Notes under the pieces: generated by a model
Seen by the model: only the letters and a program-made list of their open reading frames with translations
Database searches by the model: none
What the model was told of the DNA's origin: nothing
Shown here: piece after piece, positions 10,107 to 27,400 of the stretch
Position numbering within the stretch: position 1 is the stretch's first letter
Layout: each line of letters begins with the position of its first letter
Origin: Romanomermis culicivorax
Taxonomy: Eukaryota; Nematoda; Enoplea; Mermithida; Mermithidae
Assembly: GCA_963922205.1 (NCBI GenBank)
Contig: CAWUHX010000115.1
Location: 310,001-374,000 of the forward strand
Direction: 5' to 3'
Length of the DNA stretch: 64,000 bases
Made by a program: the position numbers and the translations under genes

Positions 10107-12600
10107 GTGCCCATTGCCCAACCTATTTCTCAGCTAACCATGCCAGGGAGAAAAGAAAAAACTGTGCAACACCCAAAAAGAAATGGAATTCTGAGACAAT
10201 TTAAATAGCTCTAGAATTGTGCAGGAAGTTCAAATTGATTCAATATCCGACTTCAAAGTACAAACGAATATCTATGTTATGTATATTTAACAACCATGTG
10301 AAGAATAGAGAAAATAAAGTCGAAAATAGTGTTAATTTTTGATCGAAACATTGTACCATTATCAATGATATCAATTTTTCTATTTGAATCTATCAAACAC
10401 AAAAAGTAAGAATTTCAGTTTTAAATCCGAATCTGACTGAATGAAGAAAGAATATTCAGAATTTTTTTTTTCACTCATCAGTCTTGATAGCCTATAAAGT
10501 TTGCTGCAACGATACTAATACATTGTTTGAAAAGAGATCGTTTGCATTCGGGTCAAATTTATATGGATAGGAAATATTATATTCATTGATTCGGGGCAAA
10601 GCGCTGAAAATTTGTTTGCATTTTAAGCCCCTAAAACGTCTAAAAATCAAGAAAATTTAATGTTTGACCAGCCAAAAAATTTGTGCTGATTGGCACAAAC
10701 GCTCAAAATTTTTTGTGCCATTCCAAATTTTTTTGTGCCAAAAACCATGTTGTGGCACACAAAAAAACACTGATCGGCATGGTTTTTTTGCACAGGCCAG
10801 GTTGCAATCACCGTTTTTTTTCTCCAAGATTTTTTCCACATGAGAACCAGACCCAAACTTTTTTTCTTCAGTTAAATTTCAGTTAAAAGTTAAAAATGAG
10901 CTCATGAAAGATATATTGGTGTTCTACAGGAGCAGGTGAAGCATGTTAATGATAGAGTTCTCAGAAATATATCCACTCTATTGACATTTCGGTGGTTCCA
11001 ATTAGAATCATCTAATTTTATTTAGCTCTTGGTCTGGCGCAGAGCGCCAAAATTTTTTTTTGATTTTCACTTTCTAAAACGCTGGAAAATGAACCTTCAC
11101 AACCTTGAGAAATAAATTAAAATCAAACTGATGAACTGTAATTAATTCTCCATTCCGGCGCAAAGTGCCAGAAAAATTTTTGGGTTTTATATTCTAAAAT
11201 GCTGGAAAATAAATCTCTTCAACAGATATTCATGAACAGAAGTTCTAAAATCGCAGACTAGAATGATGTCTTCAATTTCCATCTTCAATAAATGCAAAAG
11301 TTCAGGTTGCAAACATTTAAAAAATTCCCAGCATCGAGAGAAAAATTGAGAGAATTGATGAAAAATCTCACATTTGGGCGACATAATGAACTGTAACAAT
11401 TAGAAAAGGAAACAAGCTAGCTAACTTGATTGATGGAAACTGTTGAGTATTAATTAGTAGGTCCAAGTAGATATGCTAAAGGCCGGCCTGATAGAAAATA
11501 GTCAAGATTATACCCATGACTGGCGCAAGGGTCCAGAAGATTTTGACTCTTCTAAGTCCATCAAAACGCATCTTTTCAGTTTTGAATTCCTCGAAAATTT
11601 TTCCTCAATGAGAACCATACCCAAAATTTTTTTCCTCATTTCGAAATCTTTTTCCTCAAAACACCCCATTTGAGAAAAAAATGATGGTTGCAATGTGAAA
11701 CTTGAGGAAAAATTTTGATTGCACAGATACATTTTTGGTTGCTCACTAAAATCAGTAAATTTGCTTAGATTTATTAGAAAAAGCATCGCAAACTAGTTTT
11801 TTGTATTTCATTCGATCTGCGTCAGTTTTAGGCATTTAAAACCCAATTTTACGAGTTTTGGAGACAGAACAAAAAGATTAGTTTGACTGGACTAGAGTAA
11901 TTAGTTGGGCGCTCAGTGCCGAAAATTTTTTCTGGATTTTAATATTCTAGAACGCTGGAAAATGAATCTTTTTACTTTTTATTTCCGGATAGAAGGTTTG
12001 ATTTCTCAGTGAATTTAATAAATTTTCAGTTGGACAAATCAGAATTCAAAAACTAGGCAAGCGACCAAGAATTTTGATCTTCTAATGGGAAAAAATTTCT
12101 ACACTCTAAATGTTTTAATCTCATAAAAGTCGAAATTTTTATGAAGATGCAAAAAAATTTTGGGAAAAAGACCGAGAAAATGTTAGTTCTCATCAAATTC
12201 GTCAACAAACAACACAGGATCAAACATTTATCCATAACATGTTGATAATTAGATAGAACCTATAAGCACTAATTAGAATGATCTCTTATAACCGCACACT
12301 AGAATAATGTGAAAAATCATGAATGAATTGAAACCCAGCATGAAGCGTTTTTCCTTAATTTTTCAATCTCATATATCTGCAGGCAGTATCAATCATAATT
12401 ATTTATCAAAAAATTTTCAAATGATTTGAAGCTCAAAAATGCACGATAGGTATTTTACTTTGACTTGTATATTGATAATTATTTCTGACTCTTAGCACCA
12501 GAAGAAAATTTCAGGTTCTGATATTCTATAGCATTGGAAAATAAATATTTCAAATATCTTGTCCCTGCATGAAATGTGTCCAATTTTTCAGTGAATTCAA
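9400..12600. repeat. Diverged repeat units headed by GGCGC-loop-GCGCC hairpins
   Basis: A unit recurs irregularly: a short hairpin (for example GGCGCAAAGCGCC), then GAAAATTTTTT, then 'ATTCTAAAACGCTGGAAAATNAATC'-like sequence. Instances start near 9437, 9931 (the hairpin alone), 10594, 11036, 11156, 11909 and, very decayed, 12497. Related units occur in the 38.6-39.6 kb, 55.4-56.4 kb and 60.9 kb regions. No protein is encoded. Short open frames here fall inside the repeats. Confidence 0.6.
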
Positions 12601-12979
12601 GTCTGGCAAACTTATTTTTCAGTGAATTCAAGTTTGGCAAAACTGCTGTACCCTAAGTTAAGCCTAAGGAAGATCTAGAAATTAAGAGCACATTTTACCC
12701 ACAATCTCATAATTCAGCTTGAATGGTTAAATGTGTCCAGCGAGGGCATCAATTGTCAATGACATTTATAAAAAAAAGGTTATAATGGTGCGGAATTCAT
12801 AAAAACCTTTGTTTGCCAAATGTATGGGGACTTGCTGGCTAAATACAAGTATCGAATTTTAGGCACATATGCGGATTCCACCCATCAAACTTAAAAACCG
12901 CTGGAAGATCTAGATCCTACTGGCATCAAAATTCTCAAGTGTAAATACATTTTTGGTGCACTATAATCCATGTTTTATT

Positions 12980-13167
12980 AATAAATTCACTTTTATGCAT
13001 TTTTAGATTTGATTGATGCATTTTACACGCGGCACCAAGAATGCATCTGGAATGCTGAAAATGGAGCACAAATCAGTTGTTCGATGTTTCACAATGTGGC
13101 AGCAGATGTTATTGATGCATTTAGAGCTCAAGCAAATGCTAATGGAGGACGAAAGCAAGTTTTATGA
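12980..13167 (+). CDS. Possible exon or exon remnant, unrecognised
   Basis: A reading frame of about 60 codons stays open across an acceptor-like TTTTTAG and ends in a TGA just after a possible donor (AAGCAA|GTTTTA). The translated composition is protein-like (Trp, Cys and His present, no runs), including the words ECIWNAENGAQ and DVIDAF. I do not recognise the family. Stretches of this length can occur by chance in AT-rich DNA, and its phase does not fit the next candidate exon at 14194. Confidence 0.22.
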
Positions 13168-13252
13168 TTAAATAATGTTTATATTGCTCTATGGTAAAAA
13201 GAGACAGAGGTTGATGAATCTACATTTCAGGATATATATGGGTTGACAACAG

Positions 13253-13655
13253 ACATGCATGGCAAGAATTTTCCAGGGGGAGGGTCAATGGACTTTTTTG
13301 CCTGGGGGATAGAGGAGGGGGGTGAGCAAAAAAATGTTCTGCAAGCCACATTTTTTGATGTGCCGCATCTTTTGATGTCAATACTTTTCAGGTATGAAAA
13401 CATTTTTTAAATTTTGAACAAAAGTGATGACTTTATTTCGAGAAAAACGATCTTAATGTGATTATGTACACATCATTTTTGGTCTGAAAGGAAATAGTTA
13501 ATAATATTGAAATAAGTATGGCATGAAGGGCCAGAAAATTTTCCGATTTTTACCACTTTTGGCATGAATTTAATGCCCTAAGTTTCAAAAAATTCTGCTG
13601 GGGCTAGGGAACTTTCTACAGGGGGTACATACCCCCATGGCGCATGTGTGGTTCT
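13253..13655. repeat. Interspersed repeat with GGGG-rich ends, copy 1
   Basis: It opens ACATGCATGGCAAGAATTTT, followed by CCAGGGGGAGGGTC, GGACTTTTTTGCC and GTGAGCAAAAAA. It closes with GGTACATACCCCC and GCGCATGTGTGG. The same blocks appear in inverse orientation at 23486-23747, so this is a dispersed family. The ends are weakly inverted (ACATGC...GCATGT), as expected of a small DNA transposon. No clear target-site duplication. Confidence 0.55.
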
Positions 13656-14193
13656 AATGTACACATGTTACTGAAAATCTGCATTAATTAATCAGAAGGT
13701 TGCTTAATACGCTGGTTTAGCAGGTTAGAAGGTCTTCTGACTTACCAGGTTTGAGGATCACTTGATCTTTCAAAAAAACTTGTTTCAAGCAAGGAAGAAA
13801 AAAGGTATGCAATGCATCTGAAAACAAGACAACAATGAAACTGAATTGTAAAATTTATTAGTATGCAAAGCACAATAACATCTGGAATTGATATGTACAT
13901 AGAATACAGATTTGAAAATTTCTGCTCTTCCCACAGGGCTAATCTGAAACAGTAGCATCTTGGGGGCTTATTTAGGGTAATATGGTAGATTCAGAATGAT
14001 GATAAAGTTCAAAGCTGAGTTGTTTCCTCCCTATCTTCAAAATTAATTGAGTCAGTGTTTTCTTAAAACATTATGCTGGGCACCGCACCAAAGTATGGAC
14101 CATGTAACAAATTTGAACACTGCACAATTCTCATGGAAACGTTTTTTCAAACATGCATCAGCTATTCAACCTGTATAATCATACTTTTTTCAG

Positions 14194-14287
14194 ACAAATT
14201 TTCGTTGACGATACTTCGTTTTATAAGTATGCCATCTGCAAACAAATGAAACTGAGTGTCAAGTTTACCGAACAGATATACGATGAG
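14194..14287 (+). CDS. Possible exon, unrecognised
   Basis: A CTTTTTTCAG acceptor precedes an open frame that ends at a GAG|GTAATT donor. The translation (FVDDTSFYKYAICKQMKLS in its first part) looks protein-like but matches no family I know. With a phase-0 junction it could join 14352-14471. No start exon was found, so this is either a fragment of a real gene or a chance frame. Confidence 0.25.
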
Positions 14288-14351
14288 GTAATTATACTGT
14301 TGTTTACCAAAATAGTTGTACAAGTTGAAACATTTGTAAACTTCAGCTGAG

Positions 14352-14471
14352 GACAATGCTGGACAGCTTTTGGATGAAAAAAAGACACTCACAAAGAAAA
14401 ATGACGTCGCATTCAATTACAAAAGCAGAGTGTACTGTCAACTTCTATGCAATCGTCGCCACTGTTTTAAA
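14352..14471 (+). CDS. Possible exon, unrecognised, Lys/Cys-rich
   Basis: Forty codons in phase 0 lie between a CTGAG| acceptor and an AAA|GTAACA donor. The translation is rich in Lys and ends in several Cys/His (CQLLCNRRHCFK). The downstream MITE at 14493-14660 would lie in the following intron or UTR. A competing, better-looking acceptor (CTTCAG at 14341-14346) would change the frame. No function can be assigned. Confidence 0.22.
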
Positions 14472-14492
14472 GTAACAGTCTGTTTTATCATA

Positions 14493-14660
14493 AAGGGTCA
14501 TTTATGCTAGCCTTTTCCATTGGACTGCAATGGCAATGGAATTAATCACCAACAGCCTGAAAATCAACTTTTGATTGGAAAGGATAACTGTGATTTTGTA
14601 GAAAGTGACCAAGGGTAGCTTCCAACGGACCATCAAAAAAGACAAGTATAAGTGACCCTT
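14493..14660. mobile_element. MITE, 168 bp, AAGGGTCA termini
   Basis: The left end AAGGGTCATTTATGC and the right end, read inverted, AAGGGTCACTTATAC form terminal inverted repeats. The subterminal parts (CTTTTCCATTGG and the inverse of CCAACGGACCATC) also pair. The target-site duplication is unclear. It is too short to code. Confidence 0.65.
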
Positions 14661-16724
14661 AATGCTTTACTTTCGCTATGAATGATTCATTATTAATACT
14701 TACAGGTGAGTTGTGCAATTTTTGATCTATTCCTCATTTTATTCATTGTAAAATCTGTTGATTCTGTTTTATTGTTAAATGCTTTACTTTTTGTTGTTGA
14801 TGTTCACTATTTGTCTTTACGCGAAGATTTCGTGCAATATGATCTAATCAGTCTATTCATTGTTGATTACATAGAATTGTTTTATTTGTTGTTATACCTG
14901 TGTGAAATAAAATTTATCAATTTATTTACTAGGGTGAAAAGAATATTGCAAAATTGAGTAAGGTATAGGATAACATGTCATAAAATTCTACAAGGCATGG
15001 CATAAGATCATTATAATAAAGTATACGGTATGGGATGGTCATGGCAAAATTCTGTAAGGTAGTTTATACGGTCTATTACAAATATTCATAAGATCTTGGA
15101 CAATCTTATACATTTTTATACTAGACATTATATTATACCTTACACCTCTTTATAAGAATCCAAAACCCTGGGTTTATCCCATAGGGAATCCCTGCGGGAG
15201 ACACACATTTTAGGAAAACAATTTTGGTGCATATTGGACTCCGATCAATCTAAAGAAGAAAATGAAAAGAAACGGTCTCCATTGACATCCTGTCGGTGCC
15301 ATCTTTCTAAAAAATTTCCACAAAGATGAGCCGCATGGTATGAAATCTAAAATTTATTTTAATTATCAATCAAAAAGTTGCTACATTTCAAAAAAAGGAC
15401 AATTTATCATAGAAATATGTTTATAGTTCTTTACGATAGAAAATTTTCTAAACAACCGAAAAAACGTACTCTGTGGTAAAGAAGGTGCATGCAAAATATG
15501 GAAACTTCAAATTGTATCCCTCAAAATCAGCATCACGTTACGCGTAAAGTTCCCAAAAACCAAACACAATAACAAACCTCGAACAATTATCTCTCTCTAA
15601 AAAAGTTAGTTTTTATAATAACGCGCTAGCGAGAGGACTAAGCGACTCGGAAATTAGCCGCCGAAATATACAAACAATAAAACGCGGTTTTTCGACACTT
15701 ATTTTTTTGCTCACCGGTTTCTAAACGATTTTTTTCCATTAAATTTAGCGTTCTTTCGGTAGTTTTCGGGCGGAAATTAGTAATTTTAGCATAAATTCTT
15801 TTTCTCGTCCATTTGTTGCGTTGCGGCATTCCATGTATTTGAACCGGCGGTTTTTCTTAGTGACCAATTTTTTATATGATAAAAGCGACGAAGTAAATGA
15901 ACTCCTAGAAAACTGATAAAGAACGATGTGCATAGTACAACAATGACGTATGTACGTATGATAACCCGTGCGTTTGACTCATAATGATTACAGTAAGATG
16001 ATGATAAACACGCGAAATATACTGTAGGATTACTGTAAGGTAGATGAAGCGCGATCATAAATATGTGTACTCCTACGACCGAAGGAGGAATGATCTGATA
16101 ATGATCTCTAAACTTTGCTTATGAAAACGCGCGCGAAAAAGTGCACTTTTGGAGCGTCAGAAGCAGATAACTGGATATCCGAAGCCACGGGGCCGAATAA
16201 TATTTGCCATATGTTATGGCTGTCGCTAAAAATGAGAGGCGGTGGGGCGGGGAAAAGTTCTGGGACAACCTATCATATTCCATTAAACCGAATAACGCGT
16301 AAAAAATAACGTGACACTGATTTTGAGAGCTGTATTCGCATGACAGAAGCTGCTAAAAGAGTAAAAAATGTTCAGCAAGTGCACTCGGAAAGAAACAAAA
16401 AACTAAAAGCAAAAAATATTTTTTTAATAAAATCTGCGAAAAATCATGCTGCCTTTCTACTGTAAATTATACAAGGGAAAAGCACACATAACGGGACATG
16501 ACTTTTTAAAACACTGAAGACGAACAAAGAAAAGAAAGGAAAAACTGGAGAAAACCGAAAACACGAAAATATAGCGGCTTATATTGTGTAATGACATACC
16601 TATATAAACTTCTGAAGACAAATTTTCCTCGGCCATTTGAAACGTTACGAAAAAAATTTTTGAAAAAAAATCAAATTTTGGATGAAAAACTTTTGATCTC
16701 TTTGGGTATCATAATAGTCGTCGT
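14661..16724. other. Intergenic stretch downstream of PABP
   Basis: T-rich open frames near 14.7-14.95 kb and small frames at 15.64-16.3 kb show no recognisable domain or splice structure. The 3' UTR of the minus-strand PABP gene should lie just below 16725, but no clear minus-strand AATAAA was identified. Confidence 0.4.
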
Positions 16725-23485
<6,761 letters not shown>

Positions 23486-23747
23486 TCAGACCATACACGC
23501 ACATAGGAGGGTAGGGGGGGTAAACCCCCATACCTGAGACCCTGGCCACCCCCCTGGCTAAAAAAATCGTCAAAACACCCCGCCCCCTGAACTTTTATTA
23601 AGACAGTATTTTTCATGATTTTTGTGGACATTTTGTATGAAAAACAGGCTTGTAGAACTTTTTTTGTTTTTTGCTCACCCACCCCCCTACCCCCCTGGGA
23701 AAAGAGTCCATGGACCCTCCCCCTGGAAAATTTTTGCCGTGCATGTC
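23486..23747. repeat. Interspersed repeat with GGGG-rich ends, copy 2 (inverted)
   Basis: The inverse of this block reads ACATGCACGGCAAAAATTTT, CCAGGGGGAGGGTCCATGG, then GTGAGCAAAAAAC, matching the repeat at 13253-13655. Flanking words TGCATCAG and TGCATCTG (7 of 8) may be a target-site duplication. Confidence 0.55.
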
Positions 23748-23822
23748 TGCATCTGACTGAGGCCTGTTTCGGAATAACATCTTTTCGAACATATTTTTAA
23801 ATACTAAGGATATTTTTTAACA

Positions 23823-24299
23823 TGTTGAGGTGGGCTCAGGTGCACGTGTTCAGCTTCCGGCGTCGGTGCGCAGGCGGTTGGACGCGGCGAAAAGTGGCGA
23901 GAAAGAATGATAAATTTGCATAGATTTATGCTGCCACTGTTTCGCGGTTTTTGTGTCTTTTTATTATTGTTAAAAAGATTAGTTTTTATGGAGCGACGCC
24001 GCCATCGCCTACTTACAATTATTTTGTTTATTATTTGTTTTTGGCGTCGCCACTCGTTACCCAATACACATTGAACCCGTAAGTGTATTGTTTTGTGAGC
24101 GTAGGGGAAGGATTTTATAAGTATAGGAGTGGAGACTTGGGTAGGAACTCCTGAGGTACGTGTCAAGGTGTTCTGCCTGAGGTTTAGTGAGAGTTCTGGT
24201 GTATATCTGGTGAAACGTCTGGGAGAGTTTTGTGTTTGTTGCTGTTGTTAGCCTGTGGTTAGAACTGTTGCTTAATTGTGACCCCACAGAAGCCTAACA
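23823..24299 (+). repeat. 5' LTR (477 bp)
   Basis: It begins TGTTGAGG and ends CCTAACA, the usual TG...CA with a short TGTT/AACA inverted tip. It matches the 3' LTR at 476 of 477 positions. A TATA-like TTTATAAG occurs near 24114. An 8-bp pair GCGACGCC/GGCGTCGC (about 23993 and 24043) could form a stem. Antisense frames inside the LTR appear identically in both copies and are not genes. Confidence 0.95.
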
Positions 24300-24301
24300 A
24301 G

Positions 24302-24320
24302 TGGTGGACTCTTAACGCCT
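24302..24320 (+). promoter_or_regulatory. Putative primer-binding site
   Basis: Two bases after the LTR the sequence TGGTGGACTCTTAACG starts with TGG, as expected for pairing with the CCA end of a tRNA. The donor tRNA could not be identified by eye. Confidence 0.45.
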
Positions 24321-24407
24321 CTCACGACGGATAACCGGAGAACCACCAGAAAAGTAACTAAACCTCCTGGGTTTTATTTGCAATCACATACCGGAAAAGT
24401 GAAAAAG

Positions 24408-27400
24408 ATGAGTATTCCGGTAGGAAAAATGTTGAGAACTCCTCCTAGGTCACATGAACCTAGTGTTTCGAATCTGGACTCTGCTGAAGAACACGCAGCG
24501 GTAGAAAAGGTTCAAGCACAGGCGCCTGAGACTGAAGGAAGGAGAGAGAGTGGAATTGCCGAAATGGCAAGAGTTGAAGAAGAGTTGAGGAGAAGTGGTT
24601 TTGAGATGGCTAGGAGAGCCGAGATTGAAACTACTGTAAGTGGTAGTGTCAGAGGTCAGCAGACCTTTGAGAAGGAGAGACCGACGTCGCCCTCGAAGTT
24701 GGTCCATCCGATGGCCGAGACGCTGGAGGAGATTAGACGGAAATCGAAACCGGCGTGGAGGTCGAACATGATGGACATGAATTACGACGAGTATTACGAG
24801 GACGCGCCGGCCGATTTATACGACGACAAATATTCGAGGCGATACGACCCCGAAATTACAAATTGGAATCGACGAGAGGATCCGAGGGATCGAGTCGATC
24901 CCAAGGATTTACGATTTAATGCGCTGGAGAAAAAGGTCGAGTTATTGATCAAAGTAATCGAAAGCGCGCAAGTCAAGGAAAAAGAAACGGAGGATGATCA
25001 ACGGAGGAAGATAGGTGAGTCTTCTTACCTTGAGAGTAGAGTTGAGAGAGTTAGTGAACCGAAGAGAGAGGTTCATTCAGAAGTTTATGTAAGGTCTCAA
25101 GAAGATAGAGACAAATATTCGGCTAGAGACAGAGGTTGGACTGAGGAGCCGCAGAGTTCGAGGAATGCTGAACAAGCACAATCGAATGCCTACGGTTACT
25201 CAGAGAATAGGAGGTCGAGGGAAAGGAAGGTGACTATTTGCGACGAATCGTCCCAGGGAGAGGATAGGTTTTCTCGTCCTACTCCTTGGAGAGATACCGC
25301 AAATAGAGCTGACCTTAGCCCTGAAAGGAGAAGAAAGAGAAAGTCGAAGAGTCGAAAGAGATCTCACAGATCAAGAGCTAGAAGTAGACATTACTCAGAT
25401 AGTGATAATAGCAGTTCATCTACTTCGAATTCTAGCTCAAGTGTTGAAGTTGATGTGAGAGATGTGGTAAAGGCCTTGAAACATAGACCTTTACATGATA
25501 GTATAAAGCCGACGGAGGCTTTGAAGTTTTTTACTGATCTGGAAAGTGAGTTTCTGGAGAATACGGCTGATAAAGTGAAGAAAGAGTGTTTGAGAAGGTT
25601 GTCTCAGAACACGGCGAGGAGGATAGCGAGAACATCCTCAAGTTATACAGAAGCGCGGAGAAATATTTTAAAGTATCTCGCGCCGACTTATGATTTGACG
25701 ATGCTCAAAAGAGAATTGTTTAATATGAAACAGGAAGAAGGCGAGTCAGCCTTAGAGTTTTTAAAGAGATTGAGTAATCATGTGGATCTGGTCTATGCAG
25801 ATCAGAGTGATCAAATAAGGCAAGAGAATATTATTAATGCCTTCATTTATAAGAGTAGTCCGTTGTATCAGACGGAGTTGCAGGACGTATTGCCATCAAT
25901 GAAAACATGGCAAGACCTTGCATACGCCGTAACTCAAATTGATAAAAAGTATAAGAATGTATTTACTACTTTTGGAGCCAAAGATAAACCGATTGTAGTG
26001 AATCAAGTTGTAGCGGAGGAGATGTGCCCGGAAATTGCTTTTGTCGGGAATGCTCCGTATGGAAGTACTAAAAAGTATAACCAGACGAAGTCAAGACCAC
26101 AAAATCAGTTGCAAAAGGCAGTGGAAGAGGAGAGAAGTGAGGAGAATGGGGAAGAGATGATACCTGGTCCGTCGCCTCGTGATGTCAAAAAGTCTAACGA
26201 GGAGCAGGCCAAGGAATCTTTTCTAGCTATTCTCTCAAAGGAGTGGCTACAATTGGTTCAGAAAGTAGACAAATTACAAGTTACTCAGAGTGAAGCCTTA
26301 AAAGAGTTGACTACTGTGAAGGCTGCATCTGCTGAAAAGCAGAAGCAGTTGAAGCAGCAGAGACCCTATTGCATTTATCATAAGAATAATACGCATGCTA
26401 CGGAAGAGTGTAAGACATTAGCCTACCGGCGTCAGCAACAGCAACGCGGTGGATTTAACCGTGGCATGTCTAATCAGTATTATGGTGGTGATAGGAATGC
26501 TTCATATAGAGGAAGTTTTAGAGGTAGAGGTGGACCTCAATTTGGATTTAGAGGAAGAGGAAGAGGTGCCTATTATGTAGGATTCCCCGAAGAAGATCAA
26601 ATGTACGGGTATGACCCAGAATTTGAGAGATACAGGGAATTCTGCAGACTTAGGGAACAAGGCATCCAGTTGCAGAGACAGCCTCAGTTGATGTTACCTG
26701 CACCAACTAGTCAACCTGCTATTCAGGGTAGTACCGTCCAGGATCAGTCTGGATCATTTGTTTCGAACCAGTCGCAACCTAGTTCGCATAACGTAATGGT
26801 GACAAGCCGTACGGATGTGGATGATGAAAGCGAAAAGAGTAGAAACAAATCTTCTAGTTTGGTTCTCGGAAGTATTATTCACCTGGATAAGGTGACACCT
26901 CTAGAGAAAGTGAAAGAAAGAGATTTGGCTCATGTGAAGTATGGGAGAAAAGCAACGGACATGGAGAGAAGGTTGTTGGAAAATTATCCGAAAACGGTTC
27001 CGTTCTATATAAATGTGGTTATTAAAGAAACGGCTACCAGAGCTTTAATTGATACAGGAGCTCAGTGTACAGTCATGTCTTCTAAGCTCCTGAAAAGGGC
27101 ATTAGACGTTGATTATACAGTGTACCCTCGTATCCTTAAAGTGACTGTAGCTGATGGAAAAGTTGTGCATGCCTATGGGTATGTACCAGTTTGTATGAAG
27201 ACTGAATTCGGAAGTTTTCCAGTCAATGCTATAGTGTTGCCAGATGCAGGTGAGGACCTGATCTTGGGCACAGATTTTTTGGCACACCCAGATTTAGGTG
27301 TGGTGATTGATTTCAAAAGGAATGCCATGACAATACAGGGCATTGAGAGAAAGATTGACGTAGTTCAAGTTCCTTCTGTAACTACTGTGCAAACAGTAAT

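Noticed and set aside
12759-12894. Exon with protein-like composition just before 12.9 kb
   Set aside because: A recount of the A-run near 12769-12777 showed an in-frame stop. The remaining open stretch is only about 40 codons, compatible with chance.
23804-24166. Antisense frame of 120 codons, with a near-identical copy at 37321-37746
   Set aside because: Both lie over the retrotransposon LTRs; the similarity is due to LTR identity.
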